From the NCBI GenBank assembly GCA_031406795.1, contig JANOHV010000237.1, positions 1 to 16,892 on the forward strand: 16,892 bases of DNA, given 5' to 3'. Source of the stretch: DATDCY01 sp031406795 [NCBI: Candidatus Rokuibacteriota bacterium]. Lineage in GTDB: Bacteria > JAUVQV01. Of this stretch, positions 1 through 9,514 are shown piece by piece. The stretch's first letter is position 1. Each line of letters opens with the position of its first letter. A model generated the notes under the pieces. The model was not told where the DNA came from. It saw only the letters and a list, made by a program, of their open reading frames with translations, and did no database searches. A program made the translations under genes and the position numbers.

Positions 1-85
1 AAATCACGACTGGGATTTTTTTGTGAACTTGGTGCCCGAGTCCGGGGGGTGCTTCTGTACGGGTTTGGTCAAGGCTTTGACTTGT

Positions 86-106
86 GGGCGGGGTGGGGGG
101 CTGGGG
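86..106 (+). other. G-quadruplex-type G-tract cluster
   Basis: Four uninterrupted G-tracts of 3, 4, 6 and 4 bases lie on the plus strand, separated by loops of only 1, 1 and 2 bases. This is a textbook four-tract G4 motif with very short loops. It lies about 70 bp beyond the stop of the minus-strand isochorismatase gene, so the G-rich strand is the template strand for read-through transcription. The following CCCGCCCCAC could pair with the start of the G-rich stretch as an alternative, imperfect hairpin. No T-run follows on the minus strand, so a simple intrinsic terminator is not supported. Nothing else is recognisable in positions 1-173. Confidence 0.5.
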
Positions 107-173
107 CCCGCCCCACACGCACCCCGAGCACCACCGCCGCCAAGGCGCGTCCTGGCCTCCCGCGTGACCCGGG

Positions 174-734
174 CTAACGGATACGGGCCTGGATGGCCTT
201 GAATTCGGGGGTGCCGGCGCGCCCGAGCAACTGGAAGAGCACCGTCTCGGTGCAGGTGATCACCGCGCCGGCGTCGCGCTGCAGTTCGAGCGCGGTGCGG
301 GCGTTCCCGGGGTCGCGCGAGCAGACGGCGTCGGCGGCGACGTGGACGTTCACGCCGGTGGCGAGCAGGCCGAGGACGGTTTGCAGCACGCAGATGTGCG
401 TCTCCATGCCGCAGACGATCACCGTCGAGCGGCCGGTCTGCTCCAGCGCCGGCGCAAACGCCGGTTCGCCGCAGCAGTCGAAGGTCAGTTTTTCGATCGC
501 GGGCGTGCCCGCCAGTGCCGCGCGCAGTTCAGGGACGGTCGGCCCGAGACCCCGGGGGTACTGTTCGGTGAGCAGAACCGGCACGCCGAGCAGTTGTGCG
601 GCGGCAATCAGGTGCCCGGCGTTGGCGACGACGCGCTCGCGCTCGGCCATCACGACGGCGAGCCGCTCCTGGATGTCGACGACGAGCAGCACCGCGTCGT
701 CGCGGTCGAGTTGGAACGTGCTGATGCGTGTCAT
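174..734 (-). CDS. Isochorismatase-family cysteine hydrolase (YcaC/nicotinamidase-like)
   Basis: This 186-aa cytoplasmic alpha/beta hydrolase belongs to the isochorismatase superfamily, which cleaves amide or enol-ether bonds in small molecules. The expected catalytic triad is visible: Asp20 in VVDIQ, Lys82 in the IEKLTF strand, and Cys115 in CGMETHICV, where the preceding CGMETH forms the family's cis-peptide region. The length is normal for single-domain members. The ATG at 732-734 follows a purine-rich AGGGGGG stretch that can serve as ribosome-binding site. An extended -10 promoter lies just upstream, and acs ends behind a strong terminator, so the gene is probably a separate unit. The substrate cannot be read from the sequence. 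The family includes nicotinamidases, isochorismatases and many uncharacterised amidases, and no pathway partner is adjacent. Confidence 0.9.
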   Translation of the reverse strand: MTRISTFQLDRDDAVLLVVDIQERLAVVMAERERVVANAGHLIAAAQLLGVPVLLTEQYPRGLGPTVPELRAALAGTPAIEKLTFDCCGEPAFAPALEQTGRSTVIVCGMETHICVLQTVLGLLATGVNVHVAADAVCSRDPGNARTALELQRDAGAVITCTETVLFQLLGRAGTPEFKAIQARIR

Positions 735-764
735 GGCCCCCCCTGTGATTTTGTCAATGACGGC

Positions 765-773
765 ATTCTAACA
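765..773 (-). promoter_or_regulatory. Extended -10 promoter for the isochorismatase gene
   Basis: On the minus strand this reads TGTTAGAAT, a TGN extension followed by TAGAAT (5 of 6 to TATAAT). It lies 30 bp upstream of the isochorismatase ATG, which would give a leader of roughly 20-25 nt. No good -35 hexamer is seen at 17 bp spacing, as is common for extended -10 promoters. Confidence 0.45.
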
Positions 774-869
774 CTCCTGAGCATTCTGGCGGCGGAGGTC
801 CGCAGCGACAGGACCCCGTAGCCTGCACTGGAATAGAGATATTTTGAAAACCGCAGGATCCAATCGGTG

Positions 870-904
870 AAAAAAAGGCGCCCGTCGCAGGAGCGACGGG
901 CGCC
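870..904 (-). terminator. Rho-independent terminator of acs
   Basis: A perfect 12-bp GC-rich stem (arms 877-888 and 893-904) closes a 4-nt loop. On the minus strand seven T residues (876-870) follow immediately. It starts 16 bp after the acs stop codon and should end the DUF485-actP-acs transcript. There is no T-run on the plus-strand side, so it looks unidirectional. Confidence 0.93.
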
Positions 905-920
905 ACGAGGAACAGCGGTG

Positions 921-2897
<1,977 letters not shown>

Positions 2898-2945
2898 GCC
2901 GCCTCCTTGTGGTGTTGTTGCCGCTCCCCTGGTGATGGCCCGGGG

Positions 2946-4508
2946 CTACTCCGCCCCGATGCCGACGTATGCTCGTAATTTCTCGTCCTCGAACTTCGCC
3001 TCGGCCGTCGGCTCGCGGGTCAGCAGCGAGACCACGATCCCGACCAGGAACGCGCCCCCCATAGAGAAGACGCCCGGGTTCTTGTACTTCACGATCGGCG
3101 CGGCATTGTGGAAGATGTCCACCCAGACCGTGGGGGAGAGCACGATCATGGACACGGCGACGATCAGGCCGGTGTAAATGCTCGTCACCGCCCCCACGGT
3201 GGTGAAGCGCTTCCAGAGAATCGACATCAACAGCGCGGGGAAGTTCGCGCTCGCGGCGACGGCGAAGGCCAGCCCGACCATGAAGGCCACGTTCTGGCCC
3301 TTGAAGGCGAGCCCGAGCACGACCGCGAGGATGCCCAGGGTCACCGTGGCGGCCTTGGCGACCTTGACCTCTTCGCGCTCCGCGGAGACGCCCCGGCGGA
3401 TGACGCCGACGTACAGGTCGTGCGAGAGCGCGGAGGCCCCGGCGAGCGTCAGGCCGGCGACCACCGCGAGGATCGTCGCGAAGGCCACGGCGGAGAGGAA
3501 GCCGAGGAAGATCGGGCCGCCCAGCGCCTCGGCGAGCAGCGGCGCGGCCATGTTGCCGCCCTTGTCGATGCCTGTGATGACTTTCTGTCCGACGAGCACC
3601 GCGGCGCCGAAGCCGATGGTCACGGTCAGGATGTAAAAGTAGCCGATGAAGCCGGTCGCGTAGAACACCGACTTGCGGGCCTCCTTCGCGTCGGGGACGG
3701 TGTAGAAGCGCATCAGGATGTGCGGCAGTCCCGCGGTGCCGAACATCAGCGCGAGTCCGAGGCTGAACGTGTCGAGCGGGTTGGTGTACATGCCGCCGGG
3801 CTCGAGGAACTTCTGGGTGTAGAGTTTGGCGGCCTCGCCGAAGAGTTTGCCGTAGCTGAAATCGAAGCGCGAGCCCACCATCAGCACGAGCAGGGTCGCT
3901 CCGCCGAGCAGCAGCACGGCCTTGATGATCTGCACCCAGGTCGTCGCAAGCATCCCGCCGAACAGCACGTACGAGATCATCAGCGCGCCGACGAGCACGA
4001 GCGCGCCCTCGAACGGCAGGTTGAACATCAGTTTGAAGAGCGTGCCGGCGCCGACCATCTGGGCGATCAGGTAGAAGAGCACCGTCACGAGCGAGCCGAT
4101 GGCGGCGGCGGCGCGGACCGGCCGCTGCTTGAGCCGGTAGGCCACGACGTCGGAGAAGGTGTACTTGCCGAGGTTGCGCAGCGGTTCGGCGATCAGGAAC
4201 ATCACGATCGGCCAGCCGACGAGCCAGCCGACCGAGTAGATCAGTCCGTCGTAACCCTTGGTTGCGACGATCCCGGCGATCCCGAGGAACGAGGCCGCGC
4301 TCATGTAGTCCCCGGCGAGCGCCAGGCCGTTCTGGAAGCCGGTGATGCTCCGGCCGGCGGCGTAGAACTCCTTCGTGGTGCGGGTGCGCTTGGCGGCCCA
4401 GTAGGTGATTCCCAGGGTGCTGAGCACGAAGAGCAGGAAGAAGGCGATTGCCTCGGGGCTGAGCGTGCCGACGACGGTCTGGTAGGCGGCGGGCTGTGCG
4501 GTCGGCAT
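2946..4508 (-). CDS. actP: Cation/acetate symporter ActP
   Basis: This 520-aa member of the sodium:solute symporter family (SSS) has about 13 predicted membrane helices. It imports acetate or related short carboxylates with a cation across the inner membrane. Family signatures are clear: [20 protein letters not shown] at about 50-69 and [18 protein letters not shown] at 257-274, the latter typical of ActP rather than of sugar or proline symporters. The start lies 4 bp after the stop of the DUF485 gene, so translation is probably coupled. acs follows 48 bp downstream. The gene order DUF485-actP-acs differs from the acs-yjcH-actP order known in E. coli, but the partners are the same. The exact substrate (acetate, propionate, pyruvate) is inferred from family and neighbours. 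Confidence 0.95.
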   Translation of the reverse strand: MPTAQPAAYQTVVGTLSPEAIAFFLLFVLSTLGITYWAAKRTRTTKEFYAAGRSITGFQNGLALAGDYMSAASFLGIAGIVATKGYDGLIYSVGWLVGWPIVMFLIAEPLRNLGKYTFSDVVAYRLKQRPVRAAAAIGSLVTVLFYLIAQMVGAGTLFKLMFNLPFEGALVLVGALMISYVLFGGMLATTWVQIIKAVLLLGGATLLVLMVGSRFDFSYGKLFGEAAKLYTQKFLEPGGMYTNPLDTFSLGLALMFGTAGLPHILMRFYTVPDAKEARKSVFYATGFIGYFYILTVTIGFGAAVLVGQKVITGIDKGGNMAAPLLAEALGGPIFLGFLSAVAFATILAVVAGLTLAGASALSHDLYVGVIRRGVSAEREEVKVAKAATVTLGILAVVLGLAFKGQNVAFMVGLAFAVAASANFPALLMSILWKRFTTVGAVTSIYTGLIVAVSMIVLSPTVWVDIFHNAAPIVKYKNPGVFSMGGAFLVGIVVSLLTREPTAEAKFEDEKLRAYVGIGAE

Positions 4509-4512
4509 CGCC

Positions 4513-4824
4513 TCAGGCTCCGATCTTCTCGCGGACGCGTTTGACGAGCGCGTCGTACGAGGTGTTGGCCCAATAGACGTAGATGCCGGTGAGCACCCAG
4601 GAGAGCAGGATGACGCCGACCGCGATCGGGATGCCGATGGTCATGGCGGAGTTCTCGGAGAGTTTGCCCGACAGGAATGGCTTGTTAAACGCGATCAGTG
4701 CGATGAAACCGAAGTACAGCGAGAGTTCCACGATCGTCAGCACAGTCGAGATCGTTCTCTTCTGTCCTGCCAGGGCCTGGAAGTCCGGGTCCTCAAGAAT
4801 GTTGTGCGCCGATTTCCCGCTCAT
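4513..4824 (-). CDS. DUF485 small membrane protein (YjcH-like ActP partner)
   Basis: This is a 103-aa inner-membrane protein with two hydrophobic helices (about 26-45 and 60-82), an N-terminal cytoplasmic DPDFQ segment and a charged tail ending [10 protein letters not shown]. Length and pattern match DUF485 proteins such as E. coli YjcH, which are encoded next to actP. The start at 4824 is preferred over an in-frame start 63 bp upstream because GGAGAGG sits 6 nt before this ATG and the extra 21 residues are Arg-rich and not family-like. It is the first gene of the operon with actP (4 bp gap) and acs. Its role is not known in detail; a small accessory subunit of the acetate symporter is the likely one, by analogy with DUF4212 before the second symporter. 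Confidence 0.93.
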   Translation of the reverse strand: MSGKSAHNILEDPDFQALAGQKRTISTVLTIVELSLYFGFIALIAFNKPFLSGKLSENSAMTIGIPIAVGVILLSWVLTGIYVYWANTSYDALVKRVREKIGA

Positions 4825-4865
4825 GCTGCCTCTCCCCAATGGATAGATATCGCCGCGTCGGGTCG

Positions 4866-4883
4866 GCCGGGCTGCAGTCCGGC
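4866..4883. promoter_or_regulatory. Imperfect palindrome upstream of DUF485-actP-acs
   Basis: An 18-bp inverted repeat, GCCGGGCTGCAGTCCGGC, has 16 of 18 positions symmetric around CTGCAG. It sits 42 bp upstream of the DUF485 start in the only non-coding stretch before the acetate operon. It is a candidate operator or leader structure. No convincing -35/-10 pair was found next to it, so the operon promoter remains unplaced. Confidence 0.3.
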
Positions 4884-4922
4884 GCACGATCCCCGCACCT
4901 GGAGGGGCATGCTACCACCAAG

Positions 4923-4949
4923 AAAAACGGGAAAAATCATTACTTTTCC
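4923..4949 (-). terminator. Weak possible terminator after the DUF294 protein A gene
   Basis: Just after the stop of the cNMP-CBS-DUF294 gene, the minus strand shows GGAAAA, an 8-nt loop, TTTTCC, then CG and five T residues. The stem is short and AT-rich, so termination would be partial at best. It could allow some read-through into DUF485-actP-acs. Confidence 0.3.
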
Positions 4950-4951
4950 GC

Positions 4952-6862
4952 TCACCATATGGAGGCCCGGTAGCGCTCGATCACGAGCCCCTGCACTTTG
5001 GTCACCAGGCCGAAGGCCTCCCGCGCCGTCTTGCGCTCCAGCGCGCTCAGCCCGTCCGGGTCGACGAAATTGTCGGGTTCAAGCCCGGCCGCGGCCTGGG
5101 CGTGCTGATGGTGGATTCTCAGCAGCATCAGGAACTCGAACGCCTGCTCGAGTTCCTCGCCGTAGCGGCCGACGATCGTGTTCTGCTCGCGCAGCGCGCG
5201 CAGGCGGTCGAGTGTGCCGGTCTCCGGCGAGCCCTTCTCGAGCGCGAAGAGACGGGCCAGATCGACGATCGGGGCGATCGCCTTGAGCTTGAGGTTGAGC
5301 TGGTCACGGTGCTCGCCTTCCTTCTCGACGACGAAATGGTGGAGGAAGCCAAGCGGCGGCGGGTTCTTGATGATCTGATTCGCAAGAAAACCGAGGAAGG
5401 CCGGCGTGCGCGCGATGGCGGCCGCCAGGTGGGCGCGCAGCTGCACGGCGAGATCCTCGGCGCCGAACAGGGGGCGAAAGTCGAAGAGGATCAGCGAGCG
5501 CAGCACCGCCTCCGCGTCGGGATTGCCGACCCAGGAGGAGAAGGTCCGCTTCCAGTCGCGCAGCGGCCGGCACCACTCCGGGTTCGCGGCCATGTAGCCC
5601 CCGGGGCAGAGCGGAAAGCCGCAGCGCGCGAGCGCGTCGCGGACCAGCGGCGTGAAGGCCGCGAACCACGCGCTCGCCTGCCGCGCCTGCTCCTCGTCGG
5701 CCGGGTCGGTGTAGATGACCGCATTGTCCTGGTCGGTCTTGAAGGTCTGCTCGCGCCGCCCCTCGCTGCCGAACACGATCCAGCACCAGGCGACGGGGGC
5801 CGGCTCGAACTGTCTGCCGACCAGTTCGAGAACCTTGCGCACGAGCCGGTCGTTGATCTCGGTGATCACGCGGGTGAGGTTGCCCGCGCCGGCCCCCTCC
5901 TCCAGCAGGACGCCGATCATGCCGTCGACCGCGCGCGCGGCGCGGCAGAGGCCTTCCAGATCCTGCTGGTCCTCGATCTCGCGGACAACCGCGATCGGCG
6001 AGGCCCCCTGGAGCATCATCAAGTCGTGATTGGTGATCACCCCGCGCAGGCGCCCGTGCTCGAGAACGGGCAAGTGGTGCACGTTGCTGCGGATCATCTT
6101 CACCAGGGCCTCGAAGCAGATGTCGTCGGGTTCGGCGGTGATGACGAGCGGGCTCATGATCGTCTCGACGGGCGCCGCGCCGTCGAAGGCCGGGGCGGCG
6201 ACTTTGTCGCGGAGGTCGCGGTCGGTGATGATGCCGACGGGTGCGCGGTCGGCCGCCGCGATGACCAGCGAGCTGACGCGGTTGCCCGACATGATCAGGG
6301 CGGCATCGCGGATCGAGAGGTGCGGGGGGGCGGTGACCGCCGCGCGCTTGACGAGTTCGCCGACGGGGGTCGAGAACATCAACTGCTCGCGGCCGCCCCG
6401 GGCGCGGTTGCCGTCGCGCAGGTCGCTGAAGAGCTTGTCCATGTAGGTGGTGATGAACGTGCGGGTGAAGAATTCCCGGACTTCGGGCCGCCGCTCGAGC
6501 AGCGCGAGAAAATGCTCACGGGGGATCAGGTAGCAGAGCGTGTCCTCGACGGCGGCTACGTTGGTCCGCGAGCGCTCGCCGCTGAAGAGCGAGAGGTAAC
6601 CGATCGCGGCACCCTCGGAGCGGTAATCGACCTCGACTTCGCCGGCGTTGCCGGCCGAAAGGGAGACCTTGACCCCCCCCGACACGACGATCTTCAGAAA
6701 CTCGCTCGGCGGGTCCCCCTCAGCCAGAAGCGGCGTGCCGGCGGGGGAGAAATCGATTTCCACGTGCGCCGCCAGTTCGCGCAGGTCGGACGCTTCCAGC
6801 AGTCGGAACGCCGGAACGCGGGCGAGAAACGCGGCTACATCTTCGATGACCCAGTCACTCAT
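4952..6862 (-). CDS. cNMP-binding / CBS / DUF294 putative nucleotidyltransferase (paralogue A)
   Basis: This 636-aa soluble signalling protein has four parts: a cyclic-nucleotide-binding-like domain (about 8-130), two CBS domains (about 163-290, with GIITDRDLRDK and GVITNHDL), a DUF294 nucleotidyltransferase domain with GSEGRREQTFKTDQD (365-379; Asp377 and Asp379 as metal ligands, as in GlnD-type enzymes), and the DUF294 C-terminal helical domain. The ATG at 6862 was chosen because the paralogue at 12512 begins at the equivalent point; a GTG at 6946 would add 28 residues that do not look like the family. In the cNMP domain the usual Gly-Glu of the phosphate cassette is Gly-Tyr. It lies 127 bp upstream of DUF485-actP-acs on the same strand. 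I infer that it senses a nucleotide (adenylates via CBS) and modulates acetate uptake; the target is unknown. Confidence 0.92.
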   Translation of the reverse strand: MSDWVIEDVAAFLARVPAFRLLEASDLRELAAHVEIDFSPAGTPLLAEGDPPSEFLKIVVSGGVKVSLSAGNAGEVEVDYRSEGAAIGYLSLFSGERSRTNVAAVEDTLCYLIPREHFLALLERRPEVREFFTRTFITTYMDKLFSDLRDGNRARGGREQLMFSTPVGELVKRAAVTAPPHLSIRDAALIMSGNRVSSLVIAAADRAPVGIITDRDLRDKVAAPAFDGAAPVETIMSPLVITAEPDDICFEALVKMIRSNVHHLPVLEHGRLRGVITNHDLMMLQGASPIAVVREIEDQQDLEGLCRAARAVDGMIGVLLEEGAGAGNLTRVITEINDRLVRKVLELVGRQFEPAPVAWCWIVFGSEGRREQTFKTDQDNAVIYTDPADEEQARQASAWFAAFTPLVRDALARCGFPLCPGGYMAANPEWCRPLRDWKRTFSSWVGNPDAEAVLRSLILFDFRPLFGAEDLAVQLRAHLAAAIARTPAFLGFLANQIIKNPPPLGFLHHFVVEKEGEHRDQLNLKLKAIAPIVDLARLFALEKGSPETGTLDRLRALREQNTIVGRYGEELEQAFEFLMLLRIHHQHAQAAAGLEPDNFVDPDGLSALERKTAREAFGLVTKVQGLVIERYRASIW

Positions 6863-7079
6863 GTCTCTGGATTTTCCCCGCTCATCGGTGACTCCAGATG
6901 CTCGCGGGGACGCCTGACGCGTAACCGACGAGCCGTAATCCAACACGACTCAAATCGTAGCAAATAACGTGCCTGGCCTTCTTGCTGCCGCATCAATTAG
7001 AATTTCGCTGTAAATACAATCCGATGTGCGATCAGCAGCGGGTCGTTTCGGGAATGTTCCGCCCCGGGAGACTCGGTGC

Positions 7080-7094
7080 GTTACAAATGGTAAC
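7080..7094. promoter_or_regulatory. Inverted repeat GTTAC-N5-GTAAC (copy 1)
   Basis: Perfect 5-bp arms GTTAC/GTAAC flank a 5-bp centre. On the minus strand it reads GTTACCATTTGTAAC. A second copy at 14588-14602 matches 13 of 15 bases. This copy lies 218 bp upstream of the DUF294 protein A start and 157 bp upstream of the RnfD-like start, so either gene could be controlled. The symmetry suggests a dimeric transcription factor; I do not recognise which. Confidence 0.45.
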
Positions 7095-7212
7095 CGGCGG
7101 CGGTCTGGTGCCACCTTTCATGCAGACAGCCCTCCGCAGGTCGGGGGCAACGAGCGTCAGCGGTGCCATTCCGTCGGCGATACGCGATGACGAAGCCTGA
7201 AATGGCCGGCAG

Positions 7213-7242
7213 TTGACAACACCAGAGGGTAGCGTCTACAAA
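7213..7242 (+). promoter_or_regulatory. Candidate promoter of the RnfD-like gene, leaderless type
   Basis: A perfect -35 hexamer TTGACA (7213-7218) is followed after 18 bp by TACAAA (7237-7242, 4 of 6 to TATAAT). The ATG at 7251 begins only 8 bp after the -10, so transcription would start at or within a few bases of the start codon. The lack of any Shine-Dalgarno just before this ATG agrees with a leaderless mRNA. Confidence 0.4.
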
Positions 7243-7250
7243 CCCCCATC

Positions 7251-8183
7251 ATGTGGACTGTCGTCGCAGCGCTGCTGCCCGCTGCAGCAGTGGGTGTCTT
7301 TTACTTCGGGACCCCGGCGCTCGCCGTACTCCTGATCTCGATCACGGTGTGTCTCGCCCTCGAGGCGCTCGCGCTGCGCCTGCAGGGTCGTCCGGTCATG
7401 CTCGCAGATGGCAGAGCGGTCCTGATCGGGCTGTTGTTGGGGATGAACCTCCCGCCCGGCTCGCCGGTCTGGTTAGTCGTAGCCGGCTGCGCGGTGGCGT
7501 CGGCGTGCGCCAAGCTGGTCTTTCGCGGGCTCGGGTCCAGCCCGTTGAATCCGGCACTCGTCGCGCGCGTTGTTCTGCTGGTCTGCTTCCCGGCGCAGAT
7601 GACGAACTGGAGCCCGCCGGGCGGTCTCTTCAGCGCAGCTCCCGGCGCGACACGCGCGCTCAGCCCGCTCGATGAGGTCGGCCGGGGGCTTCTGGCGCAT
7701 GGTACGGCGCTGGCGGCCGGCCGGCTGGATCTGCTCGACGGGTTGATCGGAAGGATCCCCGGCAGTGTTGGCGAGACGTCGGTGATCGCGCTCGCGCTCG
7801 GAGGAGCGTTCCTGCTTTGGCGCGGGATCATCTCCTGGCATATTCCCGTCGCGTTTCTCGGCAGCGTGGCGGCGCTTGCGGCAATCAGCTCGGCCATTGA
7901 CCCCGCCCGTTTCCCCGGCGCTGGTTTTCATCTCGTAACCGGCGGGTTGGCGCTCGGCGCGTTTTTCATGGCCACCGACTCCGACGCCTCTCCGGCCTCG
8001 CCGCGCGGAATGCTCGTCTACGGGGCCGGATGCGGGCTGTTGACCTGGATGATCCGCTCCTGGGGGGGCTATCCGGAGGGCGTCCCGGTCGCGATTCTGC
8101 TGATGAACATGTTCACGCCACTGATTGTCCTGTACTTTCCGCCGGGGCGATTCGCAGAGCCGGGGCCGAATGAGACTTCCTGA
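7251..8183 (+). CDS. RnfD/NqrB-family membrane protein, orphan
   Basis: This 310-aa inner-membrane protein has about nine hydrophobic segments and clear similarity to RnfD, the flavin-bearing membrane subunit of the Rnf ion-pumping ferredoxin:NAD oxidoreductase. Family-like segments are SPLNPALVARV (about 97-107), IPGSVGETSV (169-178), HLVTGGLALGAFFMATD (227-243) and WGGYPEGVPVAILLMN (271-286). The covalent-FMN site is recognisable but altered: PGATRAL (Thr134 is the candidate acceptor) where RnfD normally has an (S/D)GATPL-like motif. The N-terminus begins directly at the first helix (MWTVVAALLP), about 20-30 residues shorter than usual, and an in-frame stop lies only 18 bp upstream. No other rnf gene is in the window. 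Its role could be electron transfer with partners elsewhere, or a derived function. Confidence 0.85.
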   Translation: MWTVVAALLPAAAVGVFYFGTPALAVLLISITVCLALEALALRLQGRPVMLADGRAVLIGLLLGMNLPPGSPVWLVVAGCAVASACAKLVFRGLGSSPLNPALVARVVLLVCFPAQMTNWSPPGGLFSAAPGATRALSPLDEVGRGLLAHGTALAAGRLDLLDGLIGRIPGSVGETSVIALALGGAFLLWRGIISWHIPVAFLGSVAALAAISSAIDPARFPGAGFHLVTGGLALGAFFMATDSDASPASPRGMLVYGAGCGLLTWMIRSWGGYPEGVPVAILLMNMFTPLIVLYFPPGRFAEPGPNETS

Positions 8184-8190
8184 CCCGCTT

Positions 8191-8203
8191 CCGGCAATGC
8201 CGG
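8191..8203. terminator. Small hairpin between convergent genes
   Basis: CCGGC-AAT-GCCGG is a perfect 5-bp stem with a 3-nt loop. It lies within the 20-bp gap between the RnfD-like stop and the yihY-like stop. No T-run follows on either strand, so it may only slow RNA polymerase or protect 3' ends. Function as a bidirectional terminator is a guess from position. Confidence 0.3.
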
Positions 8204-9067
8204 CTACCGCGCTGAAACCAAGCCGGCCGCGACCCGCCTGCCGTGCCGACCCCGGCCCGGCTCCCCGTCGATGAGAGCCGTCACCTCGGCGCCGAGCAGC
8301 AGCACCGCCGCGGAATAGTAGGCCCAGACGAGCAGCACCGCGGCGGCGCTCAGGGAACCGTAGACGAGCGAGAAACTCCCGAACGCCGACACGTACAACG
8401 TGAAGAGGTGCTTGGCCGCCTCCCAGAGGATCCCGGTGAAGAGGGCGCCCAGCAGGCAGGCGTGCGCGGACGCCCGGCGATCCGGGACGCGGTGGTAGAT
8501 CAGGAAGCAGATCAGCAGCGAGACGAGGAAGGGGACGACGTAGGCGAGCGCAATGTTGAGGAGCACCCCCGTCGTGGCGGGAAGCAACGGGGAGGGAAGC
8601 CGCCGCAGGTACTCGAAAACGGCAGTCAGGCCGACGCTCACCAGGAACGAGGCGCCGCACAGCACGATCATCAGCAGGTCCAGCCCCAGCCCGTGCAGCG
8701 TGCCCCGGGCTTTCGGGACGCCGAAGATGGTGTTCAGAGCGACCCTGAGCCAGCCGAAGATCGTCGTGGCCGCCCAGAGCAGGCCGATCGTCCCGACGAC
8801 TCCGTAGGTCCCGCGGTGGCTGAAGCTCTCGAGAAGATCCCGGTGCAGGGACGGGTCGAGCGCCGGCGCCGCCTGTTCGAGATAGCGACCCAGTTGCTCG
8901 GCGACGCGCTCGTCGGCGAACAGGTAGGACCCCGCGAACGAGAGCAGCAGCAGCGTGAAGGGCACCAGGCACAGCAGCCCCTGGAACGCGATCCCCGAGG
9001 CGAGGAAGAAACCCTGGTCGCGGTCGAATTTCGCGAGCGCCGAGCCGAGGAGGCGGATGGCCTGCAT
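8204..9067 (-). CDS. YihY/BrkB-family inner-membrane protein
   Basis: This 287-aa polytopic membrane protein has six predicted helices. The family pattern is seen at both ends: GIAFQGLLCLVPFTLLLLS near the N-terminus and VYGSLSAAAVLLVWAYYSA followed by LLGAEVTALIDG near the C-terminus, the typical YihY last-helix signature. Older annotations call such proteins virulence factor BrkB or ribonuclease BN, but the RNase assignment is known to be wrong for this family and the true function is not settled. The ATG at 9067 is preferred to a TTG 36 bp upstream because YihY proteins start just before the LGSALAKFDRD-type helix; neither has a good ribosome-binding site. It lies 72 bp after the 97-aa membrane-protein gene on the same strand and may share its transcript. 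Confidence 0.9.
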   Translation of the reverse strand: MQAIRLLGSALAKFDRDQGFFLASGIAFQGLLCLVPFTLLLLSFAGSYLFADERVAEQLGRYLEQAAPALDPSLHRDLLESFSHRGTYGVVGTIGLLWAATTIFGWLRVALNTIFGVPKARGTLHGLGLDLLMIVLCGASFLVSVGLTAVFEYLRRLPSPLLPATTGVLLNIALAYVVPFLVSLLICFLIYHRVPDRRASAHACLLGALFTGILWEAAKHLFTLYVSAFGSFSLVYGSLSAAAVLLVWAYYSAAVLLLGAEVTALIDGEPGRGRHGRRVAAGLVSAR

Positions 9068-9139
9068 GGGCTGATTATCGCGGCTGGGGTTCCCGCAATG
9101 CAAGCGGCAAGGTGCTCAGTCGAAAAGCGGGCGAGGCCG

Positions 9140-9433
9140 TCACGATCCGGAAGGGGCGGCGAAGAGCACCAGCTTGATCTTCCAGGCGGTCAACGCCACC
9201 CAGAGCAGCGACAGCAACACGAAGGAAACGAAGGGCAGGTGCCGGTCGAGGACAAAACGCGGGGTGACCTGACGGACAAGCCGGTCTGCCGGCTGCGTCA
9301 CCCGCTTGAAGAGACGGAAGGCGAAGTTCTTCTCCCGCGCCGACGCGGCCACCAGAAAGATGATCGCCTGCCCGAGGTAGACCATGGCCAGAAGCTCCAC
9401 GCCCGCCTTGAGCACCCTCACAAGCGCGAGCAT
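9140..9433 (-). CDS. Small two-helix membrane protein, unknown
   Basis: This 97-aa protein has two hydrophobic helices (about 10-31 and 67-92) joined by a basic, proline-containing loop (FKRVTQPADRLVRQVTPRFVLDRH). The layout, helix-loop with P..R....TP then a second helix, is reminiscent of one half of YggT-type proteins, but the match is weak and I would not name it so. A strong GGGGAGAGG ribosome-binding site lies about 8 nt before the ATG, which supports real translation. It follows the VC_2705-type symporter gene by 81 bp on the same strand and precedes the yihY-like gene, so it probably belongs to the tail of the module B operon. No catalytic residues are apparent. Confidence 0.75.
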   Translation of the reverse strand: MLALVRVLKAGVELLAMVYLGQAIIFLVAASAREKNFAFRLFKRVTQPADRLVRQVTPRFVLDRHLPFVSFVLLSLLWVALTAWKIKLVLFAAPSGS

Positions 9434-9514
9434 CCGGCGCCTCTCCCCGGGGAACGGGCTTCGCTCCGGTGTCGGCGGGGCGGCGGGAACCCCGGGTTCA
9501 CGTCGTTGCCACGC

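Larger units (their letters stand above)
6863..7250. other. 388-bp divergent intergenic region
   Basis: This is the only gene-free stretch over 300 bp. It separates the minus-strand DUF294 protein A gene from the plus-strand RnfD-like gene and is clearly more AT-rich in its middle (about 6950-7030) than its surroundings, as expected for a regulatory region. It holds an inverted repeat at 7080-7094 and a promoter-like TTGACA at 7213 next to the RnfD-like start. A short plus-strand open frame at 6982-7200 has no recognisable domain or ribosome-binding site and I do not call it a gene. I found no convincing -35/-10 pair for the minus-strand gene. Confidence 0.7.

Noticed and set aside
2941-2958. 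Hairpin CGGGGC-TACTCC-GCCCCG spanning the actP stop as a terminator between actP and acs
   Set aside because: The stem is only 6 bp, has no T-run, and acs follows with a strong ribosome-binding site 48 bp on, so an operon is more likely.
4825-4951. Sigma-54 (-24/-12) promoter before DUF485-actP-acs
   Set aside because: GG and GC doublets occur in a TTGGTGGTAGCATGCC stretch but the spacing does not fit the 10-bp separation.
5102-6967. Long plus-strand open frame opposite DUF294 protein A
   Set aside because: Composition is Asp/Gly/Arg/Ala-rich without any motif; the minus strand carries a clear multi-domain protein.
6982-7200. Short plus-strand open frame (72 codons) in the divergent intergenic region
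   Set aside because: No ribosome-binding site, no recognisable domain, odd composition, and it overlaps the GTTAC palindrome; better read as regulatory DNA.
7201-7251. Frameshift that would restore a full-length RnfD N-terminus
   Set aside because: The reading frame upstream gives only a few RnfD-compatible residues before a stop, and no other frame shows the missing segment, so a simple frameshift is not supported.
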